Shown here piece after piece: positions 16,314 through 24,431 of a stretch of DNA of 64,000 bases. The notes beneath the pieces are model-generated. The model was not told the origin of the DNA and ran no database searches. It saw nothing but the letters and a program-made list of their open reading frames with translations. The DNA lies in the NCBI RefSeq assembly GCF_019649015.1, contig NZ_BLPI01000001.1, forward strand, positions 2,187,001-2,251,000, given 5' to 3'. The DNA comes from Agarivorans litoreus. GTDB lineage: Bacteria > Pseudomonadota > Gammaproteobacteria > Enterobacterales > Celerinatantimonadaceae. The position numbers and the translations under genes are program-made. Each line of letters begins with the position of its first letter. The first letter of the stretch is position 1.

Positions 16314-17459
16314 TTGCGCAATGTGCAGTTACAAGTAAACACCGACAATGCCCGTTATTTACTTAACAATGGGCGTTTAGTGGCGTTAATGACCGTTGCG
16401 TATAGCCTTATTTGGTGGTGTTTGTTTACGCCTAGCCTTTCTTCAAGCCTGCATTTGCTGTGGCTGTTTAGCATGTTGGCTTTATCGGCCGTGTTTTACT
16501 TTTTTGCACGTATTCAAAGCGAAGTGATTGACGATTTTGTCCCGGCGCCGCAACTAACGCGTTACTTTAGTTTGGCCACTAGCTCTGGGGTGCTTTGGGC
16601 GGTCGGTATTTTGCTGTTTATGCCGCTGCTACCTGCTTCCGAGCGCTTATTATTGGTGGTGCTGGTGGGGGCGTTGTTGTCGTTGGTGGTAGTGCCAAAT
16701 TTACTAAGTATTCGTAGCTTTAACGGCTTTAGCATCCCACTTTTATTGGCGTTGTTGGTTTCTATGGTGGGGGCTAGCCGAATCGAGTGGGTGGCTTGTT
16801 TGGTATTGCTGCTAAGCTGGGGGGTACTAAATATTGTGTTACGCCGCGCCGAAACTTTAGTTAAGGCTAATTTTTCTGAAGGTGCGTTAAATAGAGCTAA
16901 GGCTTTAGAATTGGCCGACAGCCATGCCTTGATGCGCCATCAAAGTGAGCGAGACGCACTCACTGGCTTGTATAACCGGGCTATATTTGAGCAAACACTG
17001 GCTTTACATTGGCGTTTAAGCAGCCGGGCAAATACTTCCTTAAGTTTATTGCTAATCGATGTTGATTTCTTCAAGCCTTATAACGATCATTACGGTCATG
17101 TTGCAGGCGATCAATGTTTAAGCAAAGTTGCTAATTTGTTTACCCAAGCCTTGCAGCGTGAAGATGACATTGTTGCCCGCTATGGCGGCGAAGAGTTTGT
17201 AATGGTATTGCCCAACACCGATACCAAAGGCGCATTGCAAGTTGCTGCAAGAGTTAGAACACTAATGGCCGAGGCTAAATTGCGCCACGAGTATTCGACC
17301 GCAGCCAGTTATGTGACCGTGAGCATTGGTATTTCTTGTTTAATTCCAGTGGCTCAGCAAAGCACCAAAGAGATCGTAGATAAAGCCGATAAGGCACTAT
17401 ATAGAGCCAAGCAGTTAGGTAGAAACCAAGCTGTAGTGGCCGCCCGTGGAGAAGTATAA
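16314..17459 (+). CDS. membrane diguanylate cyclase (GGEEF)
   Basis: It should make cyclic di-GMP from two GTP at the inner membrane. About 381 residues: six hydrophobic segments in the first 195 residues form an uncharacterised membrane sensor region. A short linker leads to a GGDEF domain starting at RDALTGLYNR. The active-site loop is YGGEEF with the first Gly at residue 291, and DVDFFKPYNDHYGH holds the metal and substrate site; both look intact. I chose TTG at 16314 because AAGGGAG sits six bases before it. A TTG at 16203 would add 37 residues. Its stop overlaps yihD by one base (TAATG). Confidence 0.88.
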   Translation: MRNVQLQVNTDNARYLLNNGRLVALMTVAYSLIWWCLFTPSLSSSLHLLWLFSMLALSAVFYFFARIQSEVIDDFVPAPQLTRYFSLATSSGVLWAVGILLFMPLLPASERLLLVVLVGALLSLVVVPNLLSIRSFNGFSIPLLLALLVSMVGASRIEWVACLVLLLSWGVLNIVLRRAETLVKANFSEGALNRAKALELADSHALMRHQSERDALTGLYNRAIFEQTLALHWRLSSRANTSLSLLLIDVDFFKPYNDHYGHVAGDQCLSKVANLFTQALQREDDIVARYGGEEFVMVLPNTDTKGALQVAARVRTLMAEAKLRHEYSTAASYVTVSIGISCLIPVAQQSTKEIVDKADKALYRAKQLGRNQAVVAARGEV

Positions 17460-17731
17460 TGAGTATGCAGTTGCATCGTATTGAAGAATTAATCGATTTA
17501 CTCACACCGGTTTGGAAACAACAACCGGAGCTTAACTTAGTAGAAATTATCACTCAAATAGCCGACCAAGCTGGGAACAATAAACCCTTGAGTGAACTGA
17601 CCGATGACGTGCTTATTTACCAACTTAAAATGCTTACAATTGGTAAAGACGAGATGATTCCTGGCATCGCAAAAGATTGCGAGGATGATTTTAAAACCGC
17701 CTTATTAAAAGCACGTGGCGTAAAAGTGTAA
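17459..17731 (+). CDS. yihD: YihD family protein (DUF1040)
   Basis: A 90-residue cytoplasmic protein of unknown function, clearly YihD. LTDDVLIYQLKM and EDDFKTALLKARGV match the E. coli protein almost exactly, and IEELIDLLTPVWKQQPELNL aligns with its N-terminus. In E. coli yihD lies directly before srkA and dsbA; here the same order holds with ccoG, a MAPEG gene, a CYTH gene and an acyl-CoA ligase gene inserted. The ATG overlaps the stop of the diguanylate cyclase by one base, so the two are probably translated together. Confidence 0.9.
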   Translation: MSMQLHRIEELIDLLTPVWKQQPELNLVEIITQIADQAGNNKPLSELTDDVLIYQLKMLTIGKDEMIPGIAKDCEDDFKTALLKARGVKV

Positions 17732-17822
17732 TGTCTTGAGTGGCAATTGCGTCTGCAATTGCCGTTTTTGCTTAAGCAAAGGCATTAGTCACATCAATGC
17801 CTCCCCTCATAAGGATTGAGTG

Positions 17823-19232
17823 ATGAGTGAACGTATTCCTGTTAAAGACCTTAGCCCCAAGCCTCGCGCGGCTAAAAAACGGGCGCCAGTAGATCGTTAC
17901 AACCCCAAAGAACAAATTTATGTGCGTGAGCAAAAAGGTGTATTTCAACGCTTGCGTAAGTACATGGGCTGGTTTTTTATTGCGGCTTTTGTGATTGTGC
18001 CTTTTATACCCTATGGCGATCGCCAAGCTATTTTGCTTGATATGGGCGCGCGACAGTATCACTTTTTTAGCTTAACCCTGTGGCCGCAAGATCTACTGTT
18101 ATTGGCTTGGTTCTTCATTATTGCTGCCTTTGCTTTGTTTTTTATTACCACCTTTTTAGGCCGCGTTTGGTGTGGTTACTTGTGTCCGCAAACGGTGTGG
18201 ACCTTCATTTTTATCTGGTTTGAAGAAAAGATTGAAGGCAGCGCCAATAAGCGCAAAAAGCTAGATAAATCGCCCTGGGACTTTAACAAGGTTTGGCGAA
18301 AAACAGCCAAACACACCGCATGGATTGCGGTGTCGGTATTTACCGCTTTGTCGTTTGCCGCTTACTTTGTGCCCGTTAAGCAGCTGTGGTGGGACTTTTT
18401 CACGCTAAATGCCAGTGCTGCGGTTAACTTCTCGGTGATTTTCTTTACCGTAGCAACTTATGCCAACGCTGGTTGGATGCGCACTATTGTATGTACTCAC
18501 ATGTGCCCCTATGCGCGTTTTCAGTCGGCGATGTTTGATAAAGACACCTTTATTGTCGGTTACGACGTTGAGCGAGGCGAAAGCCGCGGCCCACGTAAAC
18601 GCAATGCCGACCATAAGGCCTTAGGTTTAGGTGACTGTGTAGATTGTGATTTGTGTGTGCAGGTGTGCCCTGCAGGCATTGATATTCGCGAAGGCTTGCA
18701 ATACGAGTGTATTAATTGTGGTGCTTGTATTGATGCCTGTGATCAAACCATGGAGCGCATGAACTATCCAAAAGGTTTGATTCGCTACACCACCGAGCAT
18801 AACTTGGCGGGGCAAAAAACCGATGTACTGCGGCCTAAGCTGATTGGTTATGGGGTAGTGTTAAGCGCCATGCTGGTCGCTTTTGTGTTCACCTTACTTA
18901 ACGTTCAGCCAATGCAGTTAGATGTGCTGCGAGATCGCTCTTCTTTGTACAACGAAACCTCTGAAGGTTTGGTAGAAAATACCTACACCTTAAAGGTGAT
19001 TAACAAATCCTCTGAAGCGCGCGAGTTCCACTTAAGTGTGCGTGGTTTGGAAGAAGTAGAGTGGATAGGCCAGCAAATTGTCACAGTAAAAGGTGGCGAA
19101 GTGTTTAGTTTGCCTATTTCACTGGCGAGCGACCCTTACTTGTTGCCACGCTCGATCACCGATATTGAGTTTGTACTAGAAAGTGGCGATGACCAGTTTA
19201 TCCAGCCCAGCCGCTTTATTAGTGGCGGTTAA
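17823..19232 (+). CDS. ccoG: cytochrome c oxidase accessory protein CcoG
   Basis: An inner-membrane iron-sulfur protein (RdxA/FixG family) that helps deliver copper to cbb3-type cytochrome oxidase, probably by reducing Cu(II). About 469 residues: five hydrophobic segments, then two 4Fe-4S ferredoxin clusters (CVDCDLCVQVCPAG near 272 and CINCGACIDACD near 296). A C-terminal Ig-like periplasmic domain follows from about 345. CGYLCPQTVW near 120 is the N-terminal conserved Cys motif. The ATG at 17823 has AAGGA seven bases upstream. No ccoNOPQ or ccoHIS genes are near, so it is detached from the usual operon. Confidence 0.93.
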   Translation: MSERIPVKDLSPKPRAAKKRAPVDRYNPKEQIYVREQKGVFQRLRKYMGWFFIAAFVIVPFIPYGDRQAILLDMGARQYHFFSLTLWPQDLLLLAWFFIIAAFALFFITTFLGRVWCGYLCPQTVWTFIFIWFEEKIEGSANKRKKLDKSPWDFNKVWRKTAKHTAWIAVSVFTALSFAAYFVPVKQLWWDFFTLNASAAVNFSVIFFTVATYANAGWMRTIVCTHMCPYARFQSAMFDKDTFIVGYDVERGESRGPRKRNADHKALGLGDCVDCDLCVQVCPAGIDIREGLQYECINCGACIDACDQTMERMNYPKGLIRYTTEHNLAGQKTDVLRPKLIGYGVVLSAMLVAFVFTLLNVQPMQLDVLRDRSSLYNETSEGLVENTYTLKVINKSSEAREFHLSVRGLEEVEWIGQQIVTVKGGEVFSLPISLASDPYLLPRSITDIEFVLESGDDQFIQPSRFISGG

Positions 19233-19253
19233 CTGGGTGTTGGAGAATAAAGC

Positions 19254-19655
19254 TTGAAACTGGTACTGGCGTGTTTTGCGCTGCTATTAGTGCTGCCTTA
19301 TTTGCTGGCAGCACTCGGTTCGGCAGCGCGTAAGCGCCAGTTAGGCACTATAGATAATCAAGATCCCCGCCAACAATCCCAATTGTTAAACAGCCTTGGC
19401 CAACGTATCTATGCTTCTCAACAAAATGCTTGGGAAGCCTTGAGCTTGTTTACGGGCAGTTTGCTAATCGCCCACCTTGCAGGGCTTGATTTTAGCCGTA
19501 TTCAATATGCTGCTGTGTTATTTACTGCTACCCGCTTGTTGCACCCTTGGGTATACGTATTTGGCTTTGCTACCTTGCGTTCGTTGCTCATGCTGGTGGC
19601 TTGGTTAAGCTGTATTTATATTGTGGTTCAAGCCTTTTATCAGCTACCTGCTTAG
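19254..19655 (+). CDS. MAPEG family membrane protein
   Basis: A 133-residue inner-membrane protein with four hydrophobic helices, matching the MAPEG family (membrane-associated proteins in eicosanoid and glutathione metabolism). Family features are the conserved SQQNAWEALSLF region and the TATRLLHPWVYVFGFATLRS segment. Bacterial members are often glutathione S-transferase-like, but the substrate is unknown. The start is a TTG at 19254 with GGAG eight bases before it. It follows ccoG by 21 bases and may be co-transcribed. Confidence 0.8.
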   Translation: MKLVLACFALLLVLPYLLAALGSAARKRQLGTIDNQDPRQQSQLLNSLGQRIYASQQNAWEALSLFTGSLLIAHLAGLDFSRIQYAAVLFTATRLLHPWVYVFGFATLRSLLMLVAWLSCIYIVVQAFYQLPA

Positions 19656-19720
19656 CGCTGGCTAGGTAAGTTGTTTTACTGCTACACTGCGCCGATAACC
19701 TCTTGTAAAACTGCCGAGCC

Positions 19721-20692
19721 ATGAGCGCCTTTCTATTTGCCGATTTACACCCCGACACTATTCTTGATGCTATTGAATCTCAAGGTATTTTCCCTAGTAG
19801 TGGTTTGTTGGCTTTAAACTCTTACGAGAACCGGGTTTATCAATTTCAAGCCGAAGACGGGCTGCGTTATGTGGTGAAGTTTTATCGGCCAGAGCGTTGG
19901 AGCCAAGCTCAGATTCTCGAAGAACATCAATTTAGTTTATCGATGGCAGAAGTGGATGTGCCGATTGTGGCGCCGCTAGTGCGAGATGGTCGCAGTTTGT
20001 TTGATTATCAAGGTTGGTTGTTTACCATTTTCCCCAGTGTTGGGGGGCGCGGTTTTGAGGTAGATAACCTAGACCAAATTGAGCGTGTTGGCCAATACCT
20101 AGGGCGTATGCACCAAAAAGCGGGTGGCAAACTGTTTGAGCATCGTCTATCGATTAATACCGAAGAGATGCTCGACCAGCCTTTGGCGTTATTACGTGAT
20201 TGGCTACCCGAGGGCTTAGCATTGCCGTTTTTTACCGTAGCCGAGCAAGTAGCTGAAGCGGCAAAGGTAGCCTATAAACCTAAAACCATTATTCGTTTAC
20301 ACGGAGATTGCCACCCTAGCAACATATTGTGGCGTGATGGTCCGATGCTGGTGGATTTAGATGACGCGCGTAATGGCCCTGCTGTGCAAGACCTATGGAT
20401 GATGCTGGCCGGAGATGACAATGAGCGCCGCCTGCAATTAGAAGTTCTTTTAGAAGGTTATGAGGCCTTTTGTGAATTTGATAGCAGTGAGCTGGCCCTA
20501 ATTGAGCCGCTGCGTGCTATGCGAATGATTCACTACATGGGCTGGTTAGCAAGGCGCTGGCAAGATGCAGCCTTTCAACGCGCCTTCCCTTGGTTTAATT
20601 CGCAACGTTATTGGGAAGACCAAATACTTGCGCTTAAAGAACAGCTTTCAGCATTACAGCAAGCGCCATTGTCATTAACTCCCGGTTATTGA
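19721..20692 (+). CDS. srkA: stress response kinase A (YihE/RdoA)
   Basis: A cytoplasmic Ser/Thr protein kinase of the APH/choline-kinase fold that in E. coli protects against Cpx-linked and oxidative stress and programmed death. The 323 residues follow E. coli SrkA throughout: LHPDTILDAI, LNSYENRVYQFQ, VVKFYRPERWSQAQILEEHQ, FPSVGGRGFE. The catalytic HGDCHPSNILWRDGP and the metal-binding VDLDDARNGPAVQDLWMM both look intact. In E. coli it is co-transcribed with dsbA; here a CYTH gene and an acyl-CoA ligase separate them. The stop at 20692 lies eight bases before the CYTH start. Confidence 0.95.
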   Translation: MSAFLFADLHPDTILDAIESQGIFPSSGLLALNSYENRVYQFQAEDGLRYVVKFYRPERWSQAQILEEHQFSLSMAEVDVPIVAPLVRDGRSLFDYQGWLFTIFPSVGGRGFEVDNLDQIERVGQYLGRMHQKAGGKLFEHRLSINTEEMLDQPLALLRDWLPEGLALPFFTVAEQVAEAAKVAYKPKTIIRLHGDCHPSNILWRDGPMLVDLDDARNGPAVQDLWMMLAGDDNERRLQLEVLLEGYEAFCEFDSSELALIEPLRAMRMIHYMGWLARRWQDAAFQRAFPWFNSQRYWEDQILALKEQLSALQQAPLSLTPGY

Positions 20693-20700
20693 GGACAGTT

Positions 20701-21171
20701 ATGAGTGTAGAAATTGAACGCAAGTTTTTGGTTAACAGCGATGCATTTATTAAGCAAGCGAGCGAGCAAACCCGAATTGTACAAGCTTACTTAAACAGTG
20801 ATAAACAACGCACAGTGCGAGTGCGTGTTCGCGGTGAGCAAGGTTTTATTACCATTAAAGGCCAAAGTAATCTGTCGGGCTTAAGCCGCTATGAATGGGA
20901 GAAAGAAATTCCCTTGAGCGAAGCCGAGCAGCTATTAGCACTGTGTGAGCCTGGTGCCATTGATAAAGTTCGCTACTTAGTGCCTGTTGCACAACATGTA
21001 TTTGAAGTGGATGTGTTTGCTGGAGATAACCTCGGCTTAATTGTGGCCGAAGTAGAGCTGAGCAGCGAGCAAGAAAGCTTTGCAAAGCCCGACTGGCTGG
21101 GGCAAGAGGTCACAGGCCAAGCTAAATACTATAACTCTCAACTTAGCTTAAATCCTTTCAAAAACTGGTGA
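20701..21171 (+). CDS. CYTH domain protein (inorganic triphosphatase-like)
   Basis: A 156-residue protein that is one CYTH domain, the tunnel fold shared by triphosphatases and class IV adenylate cyclases. It starts with the hallmark VEIERKFLV, then TVRVRVRGEQGFITIKG and YEWEKEIP supply the acidic and basic residues lining the tunnel. DVFAGDNLGLIVAEVELSSE and GKAKYYN-like GQAKYYNSQ follow. The single-domain, compact form suggests hydrolysis of tripolyphosphate or a similar triphosphate rather than cAMP synthesis; this is inference. The ATG at 20701 has GAGGA nearby and follows srkA by eight bases, so they are probably one operon. Confidence 0.85.
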   Translation: MSVEIERKFLVNSDAFIKQASEQTRIVQAYLNSDKQRTVRVRVRGEQGFITIKGQSNLSGLSRYEWEKEIPLSEAEQLLALCEPGAIDKVRYLVPVAQHVFEVDVFAGDNLGLIVAEVELSSEQESFAKPDWLGQEVTGQAKYYNSQLSLNPFKNW

Positions 21172-21284
21172 TAAACAGAGTGTTTGTTCACATTACTTCG
21201 GCTTATTTTCGATTTGTACTGGCATCCTGCGCCTAGCCGTATAGGATTGATATAAAAGGTGAATAACTTGTAACGAGGTTGTGA

Positions 21285-22940
21285 ATGACAAACTTTGTCA
21301 CCCCGGTTGATGCATTAATGCATTGGCAAAAGCAGGATCCGCAGCGCGTTTACCTACGTCAGCCTATAGATGGCGTATATCATGAAAAAACTTGGGCAGT
21401 AGTGGCGCGCGAAGCCGGCCAAATTGCTCAAGGTATACTCTCTCAAGGCCTAGAGCCCGGCGATAAAGTGGCGATTTTAGCTAAAAATAGTGCCGAGTGG
21501 TTTATTGCCGATCTGGCAATCATGATGGCTGGCTGTGTAAGCATTCCTATTTATTCCACCGCGAGTGTGGACACCATTTCTTTTGTACTTCAGCACAGTG
21601 AAGCTAAGCTGTTGTTTGTGGGTAAGTTAGACGAATGGGGCAAGCAAGCCTCGGCCGTACCTATTGGCCTAAAAACCGTTGCGATGCCCTATCCCACCAT
21701 GCCTTGCCACTTTCAATGGAGTGATTGGTTAAAGGAAATGCCGGTGATTGAGAAAAATCATCTGTGGGATGCAAAAGACATTATGACGATTATCTATACC
21801 TCGGGCAGTACCGGTGACCCTAAAGGCGCCGAGATTAGCTTTGCGGCTTATCGTTATGCCTGTGAACAGTTGATTGATGTGTTGCAAGCTGGCAGTGAAG
21901 ACCGGGTTATGTCGTACTTACCCTTGGCGCATATTACTGAGCGAGTTTACATACAAGGCACCAGTATTTTTAGCGGCCAATTTAGTGTGTCGTTTGTGGA
22001 ATCCTTAGACACCTTCCCCGATAACTTGCGCAGCGTGCAGCCTACTTTGTTTATTTCGGTGCCTCGTTTGTGGGCGCGCTTCCAACAAGGGGTATTTGAA
22101 AAACTGCCGCCGAAAAAACTTAAACTGTTGTTGTCTATTCCCTTGGTGTCTAGCTTAATTAAGCTCAAAATTAAAAAGGCTTTGGGTTTAAACAAGGCAC
22201 GGATACTTGGCTGTGGCAGTGCTCCGGTAGCACCTTCATTATTGCGCTGGTATCAAAGCATTGGTTTAAATATCTCTGAAGCCTGGGGCATGACCGAGAA
22301 CTTAGCCTACGGCACCTTAAATGTACCCTTTCGAAGCGACAAAATTGGCACTATTGGAAAAGCGGGTCCTGGCGTAGAAATTAAAATCTCTGAGCAAGGT
22401 GAGATTCTTGCTAAGGGTGAAGGCATGATGCAGGGTTACTACAAACATGCTGATCTTACGGAGGAGTCAATTGTTGATGGCTGGCTGCATACCGGAGATA
22501 AGGGTGAAATAGATAATGATGGCTACGTTAAAATTATTGGCCGTTTAAAAGAAAGTTTTAAAACAGCGAAAGGAAAATATGTAGCCCCCGTTCCTATTGA
22601 ACAGAGCTTGGCTGAAAATTCGATGGTTGAGCAGGTATGTGTGGTGGGCAGCGCCCTCACGCAGCCTTGTGCGTTGGTGGTGTTAGCCGCTGAAATGAAG
22701 CAGCATTCGCAAGCACAAATTGAAGCCAGCTTAAATCGCACCCTTAAAAAGGTGAATGAGCAATTAGAAAGCCATGCCAAGTTGTCGCATGTGGTGGTGG
22801 TAAACGAGGAGTGGAACGTGGATAACGCCTTGCTTACTCCTACTTTAAAAATTAGACGTAACCAAATTGAACAACATTATTCGGTGTTAATTCATCAAGA
22901 TGTAGATGCTACTGTAATGTTTGAAATGGGATCTTGGTAA
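21285..22940 (+). CDS. AMP-dependent acyl-CoA ligase (long-chain type)
   Basis: A 551-residue adenylate-forming enzyme that should activate a carboxylic acid, probably a long-chain fatty acid, with ATP and CoA. The P-loop-like motif IYTSGSTGDPKGAEIS is near residue 170, SEAWGMTEN near 335, GWLHTGDKGEIDNDGYVKIIGR near 405 and the C-terminal lysine region at KGKYVAPVPIEQ. The layout, with VMSYLPLAHITER, resembles eukaryote-like long-chain acyl-CoA synthetases (FadD15/ACSL type) rather than E. coli FadD. It is monocistronic, with a terminator at 22976-23010. It sits between CYTH and dsbA, breaking the E. coli srkA-dsbA pair. Confidence 0.87.
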   Translation: MTNFVTPVDALMHWQKQDPQRVYLRQPIDGVYHEKTWAVVAREAGQIAQGILSQGLEPGDKVAILAKNSAEWFIADLAIMMAGCVSIPIYSTASVDTISFVLQHSEAKLLFVGKLDEWGKQASAVPIGLKTVAMPYPTMPCHFQWSDWLKEMPVIEKNHLWDAKDIMTIIYTSGSTGDPKGAEISFAAYRYACEQLIDVLQAGSEDRVMSYLPLAHITERVYIQGTSIFSGQFSVSFVESLDTFPDNLRSVQPTLFISVPRLWARFQQGVFEKLPPKKLKLLLSIPLVSSLIKLKIKKALGLNKARILGCGSAPVAPSLLRWYQSIGLNISEAWGMTENLAYGTLNVPFRSDKIGTIGKAGPGVEIKISEQGEILAKGEGMMQGYYKHADLTEESIVDGWLHTGDKGEIDNDGYVKIIGRLKESFKTAKGKYVAPVPIEQSLAENSMVEQVCVVGSALTQPCALVVLAAEMKQHSQAQIEASLNRTLKKVNEQLESHAKLSHVVVVNEEWNVDNALLTPTLKIRRNQIEQHYSVLIHQDVDATVMFEMGSW

Positions 22941-22975
22941 ACGTAAATTTGTGTCAACAACATAGTCAACGATTG

Positions 22976-23010
22976 ACCGAGCTGATGCTAATCATTATGC
23001 TCGGTTTTTT
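22976..23010 (+). terminator. terminator of the acyl-CoA ligase gene
   Basis: ACCGAGC (22976-22982) pairs with GCTCGGT (22999-23005), followed by a run of T. The loop is long (16 bases), but the stem and T-run are typical. Confidence 0.7.
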
Positions 23011-23040
23011 ATAAAGTTCACTGGAAGGAAATACCGAGTG

Positions 23041-23646
23041 ATGAAAAAACTACTGATTGGTTTAATGGCAATGCTTACTTTGCCAATGGCAATGGCTGCT
23101 GATTTTAAAGAAGGCACCCACTACGAAGTGATTAAGCAAACAGCTACAGCTAAACCAGAAGTTATCGAGTTTTTCTCGTACTACTGCCCACACTGTTTTA
23201 AGTTTGAACCAGTAGCAGAGAGTATTAAAAAATCCCTACCAGAAGGCGTTGCGTTCAAAAAGAACCACGTAAGTTTTATTGGCGGCCAAATGGGTGAAGA
23301 AATGGTTCGCGCTTTTGCTGCAGCAGAAATGCTAGAAGTAGAGCCTGCAATTAGCAGCGCTATCTTTGATTCTATCCATAACAAACGTCAAAACTTCACT
23401 AGCCGTGATGATCTGCGCAGTATTTTTGTTGCCAACGGTGTTGATGGTAAAAAATTTGATAGCGCAGCCAGCAGCTTTGTTGTGAATGGCATGGTGTCGC
23501 AAATGGAAAAGAACACCATGAACTATAAGATTCGCGGTGTGCCTGCTTTAGTGGTTAACGGTAAGTATCAAGTTAACACGGGTTCAGTAAAATCGATTGA
23601 AGAGCTAACAGAATTAGTTAATTATCTAGTTAATCTTAAGGGCTAA
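23041..23646 (+). CDS. dsbA: thiol:disulfide interchange protein DsbA
   Basis: A periplasmic oxidase that introduces disulfide bonds into exported proteins and is reoxidised by DsbB. The 201-residue precursor has a signal peptide (MKKLLIGLMAMLTLPMAMA, cleaved before ADFKEG). The thioredoxin-fold active site is CPHC in SYYCPHCFKFEP, about residue 50, and the cis-proline loop RGVPALVVNGKY is near 170. The ATG at 23041 is preferred to the GTG at 23038 because it begins the signal sequence. In E. coli dsbA is next to srkA; here it is 2.3 kb away. A strong terminator follows. Confidence 0.95.
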   Translation: MKKLLIGLMAMLTLPMAMAADFKEGTHYEVIKQTATAKPEVIEFFSYYCPHCFKFEPVAESIKKSLPEGVAFKKNHVSFIGGQMGEEMVRAFAAAEMLEVEPAISSAIFDSIHNKRQNFTSRDDLRSIFVANGVDGKKFDSAASSFVVNGMVSQMEKNTMNYKIRGVPALVVNGKYQVNTGSVKSIEELTELVNYLVNLKG

Positions 23647-23661
23647 TTTTAATACTGATAT

Positions 23662-23690
23662 AAAAGCAGCCTAATGGCTGCTTTTTATTT
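23662..23690. terminator. bidirectional terminator after dsbA
   Basis: AAAAGCAGCC (23662-23671) and GGCTGCTTTT (23676-23685) with a TAAT loop, ending in a T-run on the right and an A-run on the left. It separates dsbA from the leftward solute-binding protein gene. Confidence 0.85.
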
Positions 23691-24431
23691 TTATAAACCC
23701 AAATCTACTTGATACTGATGTTCGTAAGACGCCAATATCTTGCTTATTTTTCCGCTTTTTTGTAGTTGATTAAGGCTCGTTTGTAGTTTTTGTAAAGCGC
23801 CAATATCGCTGTCTTTGTTACACGCGATGGCGCGCAGTGAACTGTAAAAATCAAACCCCTGCTTTTGAATGCCTAAAGAATAATGGTAACGCACGTAAGC
23901 TGAAGACAAGATATCGCTGGCCCAAGCTTGAGTGCGTTGGCGTTGTAGTTTTTTAGCGCTGTTAAGGTTGGTTTTTGCAAGATCGACCTCAACACCTAGG
24001 CTTTCTAAATACTCACCAATGCCACTGCCCAAATAGCTGCCAACTTTGAGTTGTTTTAAGTCTGCGATACTCGTTAAAGGTGTAATGGCTTGTTGTCGTT
24101 GGTAAATCGCGTAACGGCTAATATACATGGGGCTTACCCAAGTGAAAGAGCTCTCTCTTGCTTGGGTACGCTCTATGGCAAAAACGCAGTGGTTAGGTGT
24201 TTCTTGAGCGATCAGGTAGGCGCGCTTTAGGGGCAGTAATTTTACACTTATATCAAGTTTACTGTGTTGTTTTAGTAGGTTGAAAATATCTATATTAATG
24301 CCGGTAAGATCTTCATCACCTTCGGTAAGATAAGGTGGGTCTATATAAGTATTAAACACCAGTTCGCTGTTATACGCCGGAAAGCTTAGCGTGAGTGCTA
24401 GCCCTATAGTTGTTACTTTTAAGGTTGCCAT
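23691..24431 (-). CDS. family 3 extracellular solute-binding protein
   Basis: A 246-residue periplasmic protein of the SBP_bac_3 fold (amino-acid-like ligands). It has a short signal-like N-terminus (VTTIGLALTLSFPAYNS) and the family layout: FNTYIDPPYLTEGDEDLTGINIDIFN at the start, a hinge, then LKVGSYLGSGIGEYLES and the C-terminal LQKSGKISKILASYEH. Its start overlaps the end of the upstream CUT1-type binding protein gene by 13 bases. No permease or ATPase gene is nearby, so it may feed a sensor or a distant transporter. The ligand is unknown. Confidence 0.75.
   Translation of the reverse strand: MATLKVTTIGLALTLSFPAYNSELVFNTYIDPPYLTEGDEDLTGINIDIFNLLKQHSKLDISVKLLPLKRAYLIAQETPNHCVFAIERTQARESSFTWVSPMYISRYAIYQRQQAITPLTSIADLKQLKVGSYLGSGIGEYLESLGVEVDLAKTNLNSAKKLQRQRTQAWASDILSSAYVRYHYSLGIQKQGFDFYSSLRAIACNKDSDIGALQKLQTSLNQLQKSGKISKILASYEHQYQVDLGL

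Noticed and set aside
16142-16366. 74-codon frame before the first diguanylate cyclase
   Set aside because: Overlaps the start region of the GGEEF gene in another frame and lacks a ribosome-binding site.
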